Positions 35,703 to 53,891 of a stretch of 64,000 nucleotides of DNA are shown here, piece by piece. The notes under the pieces were generated by a model that saw nothing but the letters and a program-made list of their open reading frames with translations, was not told where the DNA came from and did no database searches. The stretch lies in NCBI GenBank assembly GCA_009739215.1, contig VSJF01000001.1, positions 62,001 to 126,000 of the forward strand, read 5' to 3'. Position numbers and translations under genes: made by a program. The DNA comes from Floccularia luteovirens (lineage: Eukaryota; Basidiomycota; Agaricomycetes; Agaricales; Squamanitaceae). The stretch's first letter is position 1. Each line of letters opens with the position of its first letter.

Positions 35703-36323
35703 CTACCTTGTGTTCTTCGGCATCTGTTCAGCTCCTAATAGTTTAGCGACGACGGAAGCACTCTCTTGGCTGCGATTTAATTTCTCGAAAAGCACTTGGA
35801 TGGAGCGAGACGTCTCGTCTATCAACTGTTGTTCAGTTGGTACGCCCATCGAGGGTGCTTCCGTACCGTTTCGAAGCGGGAGAACTGGTAATGCACCAAT
35901 TCCTGTATGACGCATCAGCTGATACAGCATGTCTATGGATTGCTTTAAGGCTGCAATGTCGGCTATATTTGTATATGTAGGAATTAGGTTTTTTTAATTT
36001 TGAATCAAGGATGATAACAGCGGACCTTCTGTCTGGGGCGGGCTATTTCCTTCATGATATGCATTCTGACTTTATACCCAGGTTTGTTCTCATGATTTTC
36101 AATGATCAGTAATTACCCACATTTCAGTCAGGACACGACGCGCGAGATTTCCCAGTTGTAGAACACTTTCTTGTGCTACCCGTATGTTTCTCTTGAACGA
36201 TTCCGGTGAATTAGGGTCATGGCTTTGGTGAAGTGGATCCGAAACTCGCATCATGTTGTTCCCAGCAAGAAAACCCTGCTGGGAAAATGCCGCTGCTGGA
36301 TTCGACCCGAAGTTTGACTGCAT
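35703..36323 (-). CDS. Small coiled-coil protein, possibly Mediator subunit 30-like
   Basis: Three exons join in frame. MQSNFGSNPAAAFSQQGFLA starts at 36323 and runs to LARRVLTEMW. Then comes NAYHEGNSPPQTE, then ADIAALKQSIDMLYQLMRHT to LLGAEQMPKNTR, with the stop at 35703. The protein is about 165 residues and mostly helical. The order of a helix with RNIRVAQESVLQLGNLARRV, then a long helix and the SIQVLFEKLNRSQE segment, is reminiscent of Med30-type Mediator subunits. That identification is from memory and tentative. If correct, it would be a nuclear subunit of the Pol II co-activator. It is divergent from the methyltransferase gene, with 132 bases between starts. Confidence 0.6.
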
Positions 36324-36455
36324 CCTTCATTCAAGCTTGTTGGAATTCATTGAGTTTTGTACTTCATAAAGGTCACAAATCAGTTGTTTGTCAATGGCAC
36401 TCAGGAGTCAACTTGACAAAATACTGACAAAGACAAACCCATACTTCTTGAGTCC
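36324..36455. promoter_or_regulatory. Short divergent promoter region
   Basis: Only 132 bases separate the start codons of the coiled-coil protein (minus) and the methyltransferase (plus), so both promoters must lie in or overlap this interval. No specific factor site was identified. Confidence 0.4.
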
Positions 36456-37643
36456 ATGCTACCAGCGCCGACAACGAGACTTCCTCAGATTCGTACACTT
36501 TCTCAGCATTTAAGTGATGTGTCTGAATGCCTGAACTATCTACGCCTTATCTACAATCCGGAGGTCAGAGGGTCTCGTCGGCAGAACTCAAATAAAACCT
36601 GCTCGAGGAATGATCATACATCTCCAAGTTGGCAGCAACAGCTCATCGATCTCCGAGCTGACTCCTTTGAACGTTCTTATGCCATCAAATGGCTAACAGC
36701 TCTGATTTCACAAGTCAATTCTTCTATATCTCTCTCGGAACAAACAGATCTGGAGGCATTGACTCGTGAAGCAGCTGCTCTCCTAGCTACTTGTGCAGGA
36801 ACTGCCTCAGCTGGCAAAATCTCACGAGAATTCGTCTTTGTCTCTCATCTGAAAGGGGAAGAAGTACCCATCTCAGTGGGAGTAACTGATGTTCCTCTTG
36901 ATAACCATGATTACGGAAGCGTTGGTGCTCAAACTTGGGGCGGGGCATGTGTACTTGCAGAGATGATTGTTGACGATCCCAATCAATTCGGACTCCTAGC
37001 TCAACAGAACACAGAGCCCCACGGGAAAGACCATATGAGAATTTTAGAGTTAGGAGCCGGTACAGGTCTGGTTAGTTGGGTCACAGCACGGTTCATTCAA
37101 AAGCTCGTTCCTTTCTCGAAGTCTAGTGTCACGATAGTAGCGACGGATTACTACCCTTCTGTTCTAGCAAACCTGGAATCTAATCGACTTCTGAACGGAA
37201 TGGATGATAAAGAGAACGAGGAACCCGTTAGAGTACTGACACATGCTTTGGATTGGTCGCACCTTCCTCATGTTGACACATCAATCCCACCTTTCGATGA
37301 GGCATTCAACCTCATTCTTGGTGCAGATATAGTTTACGAGGCTCAGCATGCTGAATGGATAAAAGACTGTCTCATCAGGTTTCTTCGCAAACCGTCTGTA
37401 ATTTCACAGATACCCCCAACTTTTCATCTAGTCATCCCACTCCGCAAAACACATACTGCTGAATCCAGAACTGTCGAAGACGTATTTTCTAGAAAAGAGG
37501 ATATCCAAAGGGGATCAACGCTAGTGATAAAATCCAGAGAAACAATAACTTGTGATGCTGAGAGCGGCATAGAAGGAGACGAAGTAGAATATATTTATTA
37601 CAAGATTGGATGGAGTGATTATACAGAGATTCATAGTGTCTAA
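36456..37643 (+). CDS. FAM86/METTL21-type lysine methyltransferase-like protein
   Basis: A single open exon of 395 residues. The SAM-binding motif I reads LELGAGTGLVSWVTARF (about residues 197-213), preceded by GAQTWGGACVLAEMI, as in class I family-16 methyltransferases. The motif II acidic residue is in IVATDYYPSVLANL. The post-I region LDWSHLPH leads into FNLILGADIVYE, a typical (D/G)A-D-hydrophobic motif. The N-terminal 150 residues are less conserved. Members methylate lysines of translation factors or chaperones, and the target here is unknown. No intron is visible, which is unusual in this intron-rich window. It is convergent with GCN2, with only 59 bases between stop codons. Confidence 0.8.
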   Translation: MLPAPTTRLPQIRTLSQHLSDVSECLNYLRLIYNPEVRGSRRQNSNKTCSRNDHTSPSWQQQLIDLRADSFERSYAIKWLTALISQVNSSISLSEQTDLEALTREAAALLATCAGTASAGKISREFVFVSHLKGEEVPISVGVTDVPLDNHDYGSVGAQTWGGACVLAEMIVDDPNQFGLLAQQNTEPHGKDHMRILELGAGTGLVSWVTARFIQKLVPFSKSSVTIVATDYYPSVLANLESNRLLNGMDDKENEEPVRVLTHALDWSHLPHVDTSIPPFDEAFNLILGADIVYEAQHAEWIKDCLIRFLRKPSVISQIPPTFHLVIPLRKTHTAESRTVEDVFSRKEDIQRGSTLVIKSRETITCDAESGIEGDEVEYIYYKIGWSDYTEIHSV

Positions 37644-37702
37644 TCCTTTCTCACAATACATGGTCATAATTTGGGTAGATACCATGCCTACCCCATGTGT
37701 CG

Positions 37703-43973
<6,271 letters not shown>

Positions 43974-44836
43974 GACCGGCGAGGTCGTAGTGAAAAGTTG
44001 GTCGTTCAGTTTCGATGCTTTCGTTTCGTGATATGTAAAACGTTACAGTGGCTCCAAAGCCCGAAATTGCGAGCAAAAGTTACTTGAGAATGAATGGGTC
44101 CAATGGACCTCAACAACTCAAGCCCTCATAGATGCTCGGCTACTGTTATAGAAATTTGAAAAAAAAAAAGTGGTCTGGGAAAGAATGCTGAGAAAGTCAG
44201 CGTTAGAAACCCACAACACAAAGGCGCTATATAACATCTAGACAACGTGCCTGATGGTACCCTCCACGAGGCGGGAAACAGAACAGTTAAATCAAGGGTC
44301 TACAATGAGGATCACGTTGTCTCCCTTAAATGAGAGACCCTAACCCCATATTGAGGTTTCAGTCAGAAGGAAGCTCCAGCACGTGTTGATCGTTTGCCAT
44401 GAAGACAAGGAAAAAAGGGAAACGACTCTTTTCAGTTGTCTGAGCTCAGTTGCCATGTTACCATACCATACCATTCATTTGAAGTAAGTAATTCAAATGT
44501 CATTACCGGTACTTATCCACAATAAAAGTTACTGACAAGTTGTGAATCATTCAACAGGAATATATTTCAACGTGGAACCACTGGGTGACGGCAAGGTGAA
44601 GGTTCTGTTTGTGTTAAGCATTTAGCATGATACAGTTGGTACGTAAAGTTGACAAATTTTCACCATTGAAATACTGACAGTCCGTCAAAAATTCAGTCGA
44701 CGTTCCATATGGACAAGAAGCATTATTGAAAAAAATATACTATAAATAACTACATTCGTGAGTGTATCAATGACGACAAGCATCAAAATATCGATATATA
44801 CTGTACTTTATTCCCATACACCTTGCAAAATTTTTA
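43974..44836. other. Intergenic region upstream of GCN2
   Basis: This holds the 5' flank of GCN2 and the 3' flank of the next P450. No gene was recognised. It is AT-rich, with short repeats such as ccataccataccatt near 44460. Confidence 0.4.
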
Positions 44837-47329
44837 TTAAAATACATGGTCATCGTTTGTACGCAGCGTAAGTGGCAATCCTTTTTTCTCTTCGTGGACG
44901 TCACCTTTCTCTGTGGAAACACATGTTCGTACAGAAGGTGATATTATCTGTGATAGATTCCAGACAATTTCATCTTCAGTGGATGTAAATGTGAACTTCA
45001 TCAGAAGTGTCACAAGGATGATTTCTGGGATAATGAAGTTAAGTGAGTCAAAGTCAAAGTCATCCCTAGAAACCATATCATTGACGCACTCATTTCGACT
45101 TGAGCGAATTTATAGCCACTGTTCCCGAAGATCAAAAAAAAATAAGTGAGTCTGATGGTTGAGAAATAGACAAAAGCTTCTTCGAAACTCACATGCACGA
45201 TCTTCCACCCCCAAAAAAGGACATCCTTGCACACACTGTCAGGTCTTTATGTCATAATATTCGGTGAAAACTGGCTTACATGCCCGAATAGATTCCTGGC
45301 AGACGTGGTCTGCTGTGCTGTCCTTGATTTGACAAAGGATCATTTCTCGTCAGCCACCTCTCTGGTTTCCATTCTTTAGCATCAGCACCCCATACAGATT
45401 CTAGTCTGTTGCTCCCGCCGATGGAAACGAATATTGTGGTGCCAACTGGGATTGTTACTGTTTTAGTATCAGGTCCCTGATCGTTTCCTGTGGATTGGCT
45501 TATACTGGAATATGGGACCACCGTCTCCTTTACTGTGCTGTTCAATGACGTGAGTTTGTCGGTGCCTGAATTCTTGGAACACACATACTTTCTACGGACA
45601 AACACAACAGGGGGGTATCTGATGGTTTTAAAAATCAGCCATCATAATGCATTTACGTACATAATCGGAACTTACAACCGCAATGTTTCTTTCAGCACAG
45701 CGTCGAGTAAAGGCAATGCCATCACTTCATCATAACTAAAGCGATCGGATGAATCACCGCTTGCCCGTTTATGATGTAGAGCTGCTCTAATCTCATCACG
45801 AAGTTTCGTCTGCGTTTCGGGGTAGGTAGCAAGTTGGTGAAGAGTGCGAGACAAGGACGATGATGTCGTGTCTTGAGCTCCAAATACAAGGACACTACGT
45901 AGGTCCAGCCATTTTAAGTCAGTTATAACGCAGCATACATGGAAGAATTGATTATGTACGTCATTTGGCCGGTTAATTCTGCGTCGCTCATTCTTTCGGC
46001 ATCCTTAGCTTTATCGTTCTCCTTAACTTTAAATGGCTCAGTATGGTTTTGTGAGGATTGTGATTGGACCACTAACGCAAAATTCTAGCGAGGTCTCGAG
46101 GGCGTTCTTGCTTGACTGCAGAATCTTCAAGTAGAAGTTCGTTTCGTTTCTTTTTTAGAATTGTCTGTGCCGTCTGATGCATAACGTCCGACATATCTTT
46201 GACCTTTTGAACCGCCTTGTTCGGTGTCCACTCTACTAGCTGGCGTCTAAATGAAGGTGGCCCCAGCTTCACCAAAAACGGCGCAAATTGGCGAACTAGC
46301 GAAAGGGAAAAAATTGTTGGGCTGTAATATATGTCAACACGTAAGATCCGTCATATCGAACTTTTGGTCACTTACATCAGTTCTTTAATTGCGGAAGTGT
46401 ATGGATTGGTGTGGGGGGTATCCAAAGGATCGAATGAGTATCCAAGAATTGTTTGACCGATTATTTCTAGCGCAACACGACACATCCAATCTGACATGTC
46501 TAGGACACTCTTCCCGGACATCTTGGCCGCTTGTGCTGCTTCCCTATCTAAAATGTTGACTAGCTGAAACATGGGATAAGGTCCTGATGGATTGAACATT
46601 ACTATTACTGAGTTATCTCCTACCTTGTCTGCTAGATCGTACATCAATGGAGTTAATTGGCGAAGTTGGGAAACAGAAAACATAGGTGCAACAATCTTTC
46701 TCTGTCGTTTGTGTTGCTCGCCTTGTGCCTGTTAGTATTGACTTGGATGCTACTAGTTAATTGCAACTGACCTATCGTTGAAACTAGACCTGGGCCAAAA
46801 ATAACTTTGTTGGTTCTATATCATGATATTAAAAAATCTCAACAGGCTAAGACGAGAATAGTACTCACTCAGTAAATACAGATGTTTCTTCAAAAGCATC
46901 TTGATCTTTTGATATTATTGTCTGAAGCGCTCTGGGATCTGATATGTAAAGTTGCTCATCCTAAAGTACGAGTTTAGAGTATATCCCTGCGCTTGTGGAA
47001 ACAAATACTTTACCCCAAAGAAGCCATACACCTTGACCATTCCTCCAAACTTATCTACGAGGCCCAGGTGAAATTGAAGTCCCTTCGCGTTGAACAGTTG
47101 ACCCAGGTTGCCTATATATATTACATTATCACCCACTGGCTGTTGGTGCTATCTTGGAGGACTCACCCATTGCCCATGACTGTGGTAGTGGGCCAGGAAT
47201 CCCATGGAATGGAGATTGGGAGAAAAATTTTCTTAGAACCCGCAAGACCAAACGAGAGGCACAGTACAACAATGCGAGAGATATTATAGCCTTAGGAAAC
47301 ATGACATAGGAGAAAGGAATGAAAGACAT
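44837..47329 (-). CDS. Cytochrome P450, second family (intact)
   Basis: The start MSFIPFSYVMFPKAIISLAL at 47329 gives a membrane anchor (an upstream in-frame ATG at 47350 is less likely), then the proline hinge GIPGPLPQSW. All splice joints tested restore frame: GNLGQLFNAKGLQFH, DPRALQTIISKDQDAFEE, GEQHKRQRK (C-helix), the I-helix VLVFGAQDTTSSSLSRTL, the K-helix DAVLKETLRLYPPVVF, EWKPERWL, and the heme loop FFGGGRSCIGYKFAQVEM with the iron-ligand cysteine. The C-terminal tail ends at 44837. It has about ten introns. The sequence is distinct from the CYP63-like group in the first half of the window and resembles agaricomycete families such as CYP5150, which is a tentative family call. It is microsomal; substrate unknown. 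Confidence 0.88.
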
Positions 47330-48793
47330 GTGAGGGACTTTGTTATGCACACAAAAAAAATGAACTGAGGCTTATGTATTAAGTACATGCGTTGGGTCCC
47401 CAAAGCACCAATCTGGGCCTACGATATGTACCACTGGATCTACCACTCTAAGAAAGTTAGTAATGAAACGGTCAGTTGCACACAACTGCCCTGGAATGTC
47501 TTGAACCCTGATGGGATACTATACTTGACTCGTCAAGATTTCGATGGGAATGTCGGTATTCCAGATATCTCGGAGGATTTGATGTTTCAGAAAACAATAT
47601 ATTTTGAAATGAAAAAAGAGCACAGAGACCTGAAGCGGAGTAGTGCTTGCAATGCTATACTAAACTTAGTTATACAGGATGAGTAATGACCGGACCTCAT
47701 GGTGGGTAGAAGAACGCCGTGTATCTGCGATCAAACGAATTCAATTGTCGGATTGATCCTGCTCTAGACACCCACGTGGCAGTAATACTGATCAGATTCT
47801 GGTCGTTATTTCGAGACTGTATTGTACTGTCCATCCTGTCTTCAGTCAATAAGTACTGACAGGATGACAGGAATATTCTCCGCATTCTACAGCCCCCGGA
47901 ATCTTGGCACATTAAATGGAGAAAATATATCGAGTAAGCCAACCAGGTACCATGATGTATTTGACGCTTCCTAATCGCGCCCTCAAAGGAGTTGTTCTGC
48001 CACACCATCCAAGAAATGTAGGCATCAAGATAAAGTGTATTCTAAACCTACCGATCGGGATCCATACTACCTTCATGATAATGTCGTGTATGTAACCACC
48101 GCCGTTTCACGTCGGTTTCGAGTTAGTGTACTGTAATCTCTAGATCCGCATCAGTTTCTTGCGTTAGCCCCGAGCATAATTTTGATGCATAGCCGAAACA
48201 TGAGGGGGGAGAGTGAACGCCTAGGGCGTAGCAAAGTGTTTCCAGGACCGTTGTGACCCGCCCCGACTGTTCGTGTGATTCTTCTTAGAACGTTTTTGTG
48301 AACTGTGCACACGTGCGTGCCAAGTAGTGTAAGGATGGTGATTGAAGAATGCTGAATTGTATATGTTGGAAGGTTCACAAAGGGTTGATATGTGGTTGCG
48401 AACGAACTTGTGGCAGGTAGCATGACATAGTATGACATATAACATAGCCCTATGGAGCAGATCGGAGCAGGGCATATAATTTTTATAGCTTGCAGCCGAC
48501 AAACAGTTTGTGAGAGAGTGACTCATAAGATCTTCCGGGGAGATCCAACGAACTCAAGAGGTAGAACAAAAGGAAAAACCGTCGCTCGCCGGCTTTTCGA
48601 AACCGCGACGTTCCCTGGAGTAAAAGGTCCGGTGAGCGGGGTACATCGGTAGAAAAGATTTTATGAACAAGACAGCCTTTATAAGTGGAGATGATCATTA
48701 ATTTTGCAAAGGATGCTATCATATGTAAAGAGCGAAAAAATTCGGGGATAAGCCAATATACCTTTCCCACGCATCGGTAATATCATAAAGTAA
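47330..48793. other. Intergenic region, no supported gene
   Basis: This space separates the P450 (minus) from the Bud21-like gene (plus). One plus-strand open frame (47387-47686, 99 codons, starting MRWVPKAPIWAYDMYHWIYH) is the only candidate, and it has no recognisable motif. Other frames are short. Confidence 0.35.
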
Positions 48794-49843
48794 TTGAATA
48801 TGTCACACAAAAGACGTCTTTCGCCATATTCTATACCCCCAATGGCTGCCATTCAAAACAACGACAATTCCAGCGATGATGAAGGAGGAGAAGCTCCAGA
48901 ATCAATATCTTTATCATCCTCCAAAAGAAGTGCCCAACAACACACAAAACAACTAGTACAAGCAGAAATCGCCCAACGAGCAAAAAAGCGTGCTAAAAAT
49001 CGCAAACTGGATGAAAAATTCAAAGCACGCGCTGAGACCAACAAGAAGCAGAAGGTCGAGTCTGAATCGAGCAAAGGAAGTAATGCTGTGGAAATGCGTA
49101 TGAAGCGCGCGATGCAGGATGCTGAACAAGAGGAGGAAATGGGGATGGAAATGGATCAGCTGATGGGTGCTCCTGATGACGAGTCATCAGCCGACGGAAT
49201 GATTTACGAGACTTTTGAAGGAATAAAGGAAGACGCCTCGGAAAGCGGGCATGAATCCGAAACCTCCAGTGATAACGACGAAAATGATGATGATGAAAGT
49301 GATGATGATCCAGAAACAGAGGAGATAGGAAAACCACAAAGTGGCCGAAACCCAAATCACCTACCGGACGAGTATTTTGCGGCTGCTTTCAAAACACAGG
49401 CTTCGGCTTCAAAAAATGTATCAAGCAAAGGAGCAGGAACGAAAAAACACCAATCTCGCAAGCGAAAGCGTGCAAATGCTCCGCCTAAAGATGTTATCAT
49501 TGGGTAAGCGCTTATAACTGCTAGCTAACAGCAGCTGCTCCAGATTTTATTTGAATTTTCGTATTTTTATTTCCAGCTCTCGTGCAATCAGAACCCTGTC
49601 CAATACAGGAATAAATGCCCCTTCCTCGGCGACTCCTTCACGGAAAATAGAGAAATTTATTGATAGAACACTTGCTTTGAAAGGCAGGAACCCCAAAGCA
49701 AGAGGCTGGGAACGAAGACCAGGTGGGTCTCAGTCCTTAACGATTATTTCCCCCAAATAACATAGAACACATTGTTGTCTCAAGTTAACATAGGAATTCT
49801 TCGGCGAAATGGACCTGCGGCAAACTTTACCCGTCAGAGTTAA
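48794..49843 (+). CDS. Nucleolar acidic/lysine-rich protein, Bud21/Utp16-like
   Basis: Exon 1 reads MNMSHKRRLSPYSIPPMAAI to RKRKRANAPPKDVIIG. A short intron leads to SRAIRTLSNTGINAPSSATP and KGRNPKARGWERRP. After a second intron come GILRRNGPAANFTRQS and the stop at 49843. The N-terminal part is charged, with KKRAKNRKLDEKFKARAE and a long acidic run (ETSSDNDENDDDESDDDPET). Low-complexity acid/base tracts and a short conserved C-terminus fit the U3 snoRNP-associated family (yeast Bud21/Utp16), which acts in small-subunit rRNA processing. This rests on composition and the C-terminal pattern and is moderate evidence. A second Met at residue 3 or 17 is an alternative start. It is convergent with Chk1. 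Confidence 0.65.
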
Positions 49844-50058
49844 GGGTAAGGGATATGCTCCATAGTTTCCATATACTACTTTATGGCACCCAACCAACAT
49901 AAAGATAACCATATGATCTCATTCTGATACACATAAAATAATGACGAAAAGTACTATATACATTCCAAAAATAATACAGACATATGATGGTATAGGAATA
50001 TAGGAAATGAAGCAAAATTATGTATATCTAGATGCGAAAACCCAAAGACTGTAACATT

Positions 50059-52064
50059 TTACTTGCGAAGGACATGTGGTTCCACAGCCTCCGAAACGAT
50101 AAGAGCTTTCCAAAGCTGACGCCAAGAAATTGGACTACCCTAGGAAATCAAGGAATTAGCACTGGGGTTAAGCTCAGGGTATGAAAAGCAGTCTCACAAC
50201 ATCCCTCTGCATAATGCAGAAACTTCCTTCCTGCCCACGATAACTAAATTTCTCCACCTCTACCCAACCTTTAAACATAACTTTCCTCTTATCATGTCCC
50301 CCAATTCGTAGCCTTTGGATACCTTCCTGGCCATCATGCGATGGTGCTCTTTTGCATTTCACGTTCAATGCCTCCAGGCTCTCCTGAATAAGTGTCATGA
50401 GCAACGATGGTCCTAGAGATGCGTAAAAACGCGTCAAATGTGGCGTGTATCTACTTCCAGATTGAGTTTGGGACTATTGTTCAATGAAAATGAATGAGCT
50501 TTTTATTGTCGAGAAGTGTTCAAGAGGTGAAAGTAACTGACGAAAAGCATAAGTGTCTGTGTAAATTGTGAATTGTGTGTAGCGGATTGCATGATTTCAT
50601 CCTCATCTGTGTCCATATCGTTGCTACATGAAAGTGATCAAGTAAGTGTTTCAGTTAATACTAGCTTATGTACATACCTGGTCTGGTTGAGGTTTGGGGC
50701 TGCCAAAGTGAGATCACCGTTTGCCCTCAAATTTTCGGTCAATTTATCGGCCAAGGCGACGGCGCCTTGACTCGCTAATTGACTTGGCCTATTGATAAAG
50801 GTTAAGTAGTTTTATCATATATCAAGTAGTGACATATACCTCATACACCATGGATGTTGGAAGACTTCTGCCAGTGTTAATCGTTCATCCGGATTAACAG
50901 TCAGCATACCACGTATAAGGGCTAAAATCATAATGAGTATACAGAACACTACCATTGATAATACCAGAAATCACATAAAGCACTATCTCCCAGTCGGTTC
51001 CACGGAGCCTCGTTGAATATAGCACCGGTGACATAACGCGTAAACTCTGGACTATGTAATGTCGGTTCGTCCCAAGGGGTATCTACAGCCAGGTCAGTTT
51101 AAATATGGTATAGTTTTTTAGGATACTCACTCCCTGCTAATAAAGTAAAGAGGATAACGCCTACGCCCCATACATCTATTGGCTCTGCTTGGTAAGGAAC
51201 ATCACTATTGAGCTGTGACAAAGAAATTAGGTCTTCACACACAAACGACGTAGAATTGTATTTGGGTACCTCTGGCGCAACATACGGAAGACTCCCACAT
51301 CTCTCAGAAAGTGTGCGCATCTTTCCCGACTCTTTTAGCTTGAACACAGAGGATAGACCAAAATCTGATATCTTCAAAGTTCCCGCAACATCAAGCAAAA
51401 GATTTTCTGGTTTGAGGTCACGGTGGCATACTCCCTGAGTATGGATATAGTCCTATAAAGGACAGATCGGATAGGCTAATCGTATGAGGGATCAACTTTT
51501 AAACAACATACCATTCCCGCAATCAACTGATTGAAGTAGAAATGTGCAACTTCATCTCCGACTCCAACGTCCGGGGCTGCGCGGAAATTAAAACTATTTC
51601 CATGAGGACGGGAGCAGATCTTTACTCACCGATTTTATCAAACAAGTCTCCGCCAGCAGCTAACTCCAAAAGCATGTAATATCCCGGGACATATCTATCT
51701 TTATGTTTCGGTTCGACGATAACGGCGCTGATAAACTCCAGGACATTTATATGTTTCAAAACCGAGTGAACCCTTATTTCCTTCTCTATAGTTTTCCGTT
51801 CCTTTTCGCCTGTGGTTTCTGACAAAGCTACCAACTTGCAAGCAGCCACGCGATGATCCTCAAAATGGACAGCCCGGAAGACACTGTGGTAACATTAGAT
51901 ATAACATTAGAACTGGTCCCCTAAACAAAGAAACTTACGTTGAAAAGCCGCCACCGCCAATCTGCTGGACTAACTGATAGCCTGCAAAATGATTAACAGA
52001 AGAAAGATAGCGCGTCAAATATTAATGGCATACCAACAACCTTAGGATATCCTTGAGCCACCAT
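50059..52064 (-). CDS. CHK1: DNA-damage checkpoint kinase Chk1
   Basis: The start MVAQGYPKVVGYQLVQQIGG at 52064 leads through two short introns into the glycine loop GGGGFSTVFRA. ATP-binding lysine is in VAACKLVAL. The catalytic loop CHRDLKPENLLL is near 51410, the DFG region KISDFGLSSVF near 51360, and the activation segment ends RCGSLPYVAPEV. A substrate-binding region DVWGVGVILFTLLAGDTPWD follows. Beyond the kinase come a linker and a C-terminal regulatory domain with SLLMTLIQESLEALNVKCKR and KGWVEVEKFSYRGQEGSF, as in the KA1-like tail of Chk1. The stop is at 50059. Chk1 arrests the cell cycle after DNA damage downstream of ATR/Mec1. Many introns; no lesion noticed. It is divergent from the thioesterase gene. 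Confidence 0.9.
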
Positions 52065-52262
52065 GTAACGTGCAATATAGGAAGGATAGTTTGAGATCAC
52101 AGAATAAAAGAACGTGAAATTCCGTAAATTAAAATGCACGCGCTTTGTAGTCAAGGTCATGTGACACAAAAGATTTGAAGAAGTTCTCGGTAACATCGTT
52201 AACGCTGCACGGCCACAGAACATACAGTTGCAGAAAGATTCCAGCCTCTACGAGTATACCTG
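52065..52262. promoter_or_regulatory. Divergent promoter region, Chk1 and thioesterase
   Basis: About 200 bases separate the two start codons, so both genes must be driven from this interval or overlapping sequence. No specific site was recognised. Confidence 0.4.
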
Positions 52263-53365
52263 ATGTCTTGTTTATTCCAACGAGCTTACGCTACACGCTA
52301 CCTAGCAAGATCAACTATAAACTTGTGCCACAAACCCCAATACCTATCCACGGCAGTACCACGTCATACTGGTAGATCCGGGGGCTGGAAGCGATTTGCA
52401 ACGTTCTCTAGTGTGGCTGCCCTATCCGTCGGCGCATACTCCTTGGGTGCGGTATACCCTCCGGGAACTGCTACTATCCTCTTTCCACGTCCAGCTCCTG
52501 CTCCTCCAACGGATCCTAACTCCTCCGAATCTAAAGCTTATACCCAATCACTAGAAACGGATATGCAGACTCTACCTATGCTTCAGTCCATGAGAAAACA
52601 ACCCGACGCTGATGACTGGTATGAAGTCCGGCCATACCAAGGCTACCCTGAGGAAAGACGTGTAAATAGTTTGACCGCCGGTGCTCTGCGTGGTCCAGGA
52701 AAGTTGGCCCTATCCCCATTGATTCGAGTACGGAAGGATGAAACCGAAAGCTTCGTATTTGTACATCTCGGGAGAGGTCTGTGTGGCCACGATGGCATTA
52801 TTCATGGAGGACTTTTAGCGACCCTGATAGATGAAACGTTGGCCAGGACGGTAAATTAGCCTTTAACAAATCCTAAATATCGTCCGGCTCACATAATATC
52901 ATGAAAGGCTATCATTAATCTACCAGAAAAAGTGGGCGTTACTGCGAAACTGTCGTTGAATTACCGTGCACCAACTCGAGCAGACCAGGTAACACCCAAT
53001 ACCCATCCACATGTGTACATAGACTCACAGACGGCGTAGTTCGTTGTTATAAAGACTCATCTGAAGGAGGTCAAAGGTCGGAAAGCCGTCGTTACCGGCT
53101 CTGTAGAAGACCTACAAGGGACAGTCCTCGTAGAAGCAGAGTGAGTGACTCATTCAATCTATTTCCCCAATTTGTGAACCTGACCAAATTCTTGTTCTAT
53201 ATACTTAGAGCTATGTTTGTTCAACCGCGTTATGCGAAATTGCTAAATACTGCCCAGTTGAAACAAGCAATGGGCGAACCACCAAACTCTTCAGAACCAG
53301 TACTCATAGCGGATGGGGAGAAACTCGGCCCAAAAACACTTACAGGTAGAGTTGGGCAAGTATAG
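52263..53365 (+). CDS. Hotdog-fold thioesterase, probably mitochondrial
   Basis: The start MSCLFQRAYATRYLARSTIN at 52263 gives an Arg-rich, acid-poor leader typical of mitochondrial import, then a hydrophobic stretch FATFSSVAALSVGAYSLGAV. The thioesterase core has GRGLCGHDGIIHGGLLATLI followed by DETLAR, with the HGG(x)LATLxDE signature of the PaaI/THEM4 type. Short introns then join IINLPEKVGVTAKLSLNYRA, FVVIKTHLKEVKGRKAVTGS and MFVQPRYAKLLNTAQLKQAM. The stop is at 53365. It would hydrolyse acyl-CoA thioesters in mitochondria. Substrate cannot be judged. Confidence 0.8.
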
Positions 53366-53891
53366 AACATTAGAATATAGAAGATATTTTAATCAGTGGA
53401 AAGCCAATTGGCTTTTAGGATTTTTTTATACACTAACGATTTGTAGTGTAGTAGACTTATTTACATGATTTATGTACTTAAAAAAAGTGATTTAATAGTA
53501 CTTAATCAGTTCTTATCTAACTGCCATCTACTAGCGTTTATTGTAAACTTGTGCGGAGTGTGAAACACGAAATGCTGCCTTCAACACCAACTTAAGACGT
53601 ATCATTTCGGCAGGTGTTGATAGATGATATTGTCAATGTAAAATCGTTATCACATATATGTCAACCTCAAACGTTAAATCACCACATCAAATCCCAAAAA
53701 ATGCTATATACCTAGCCATATTCCAGGACTTGAGTCACTTCGTTCTCTTCATGCATTTTCGCTGCCTCTGGGCGACTAAACATTTCACGATTTGGGATAA
53801 ATACTATAATCATTGACTTGTGCAGACTCGCGGGACCATCAAGTTCCCTGTACTAGCCATCGCTACTAGCTACCCCCGTTATCACTTCAAT
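53366..53891. other. Intergenic region
   Basis: AT-rich 3' flank of the thioesterase gene and 5' flank of the DUF6533-like gene. I see nothing else in it. Confidence 0.4.

Noticed and set aside
47387..47686. Plus-strand frame of 99 codons upstream of the second P450
   Set aside because: No homology that I recognise and no neighbouring exon, so it is kept only as a note in the intergenic entry.
48853..49355. Minus-strand frames opposite the Bud21-like gene, rich in His, Phe and Leu
   Set aside because: These are reverse readings of the acidic and lysine-rich repeats on the plus strand.
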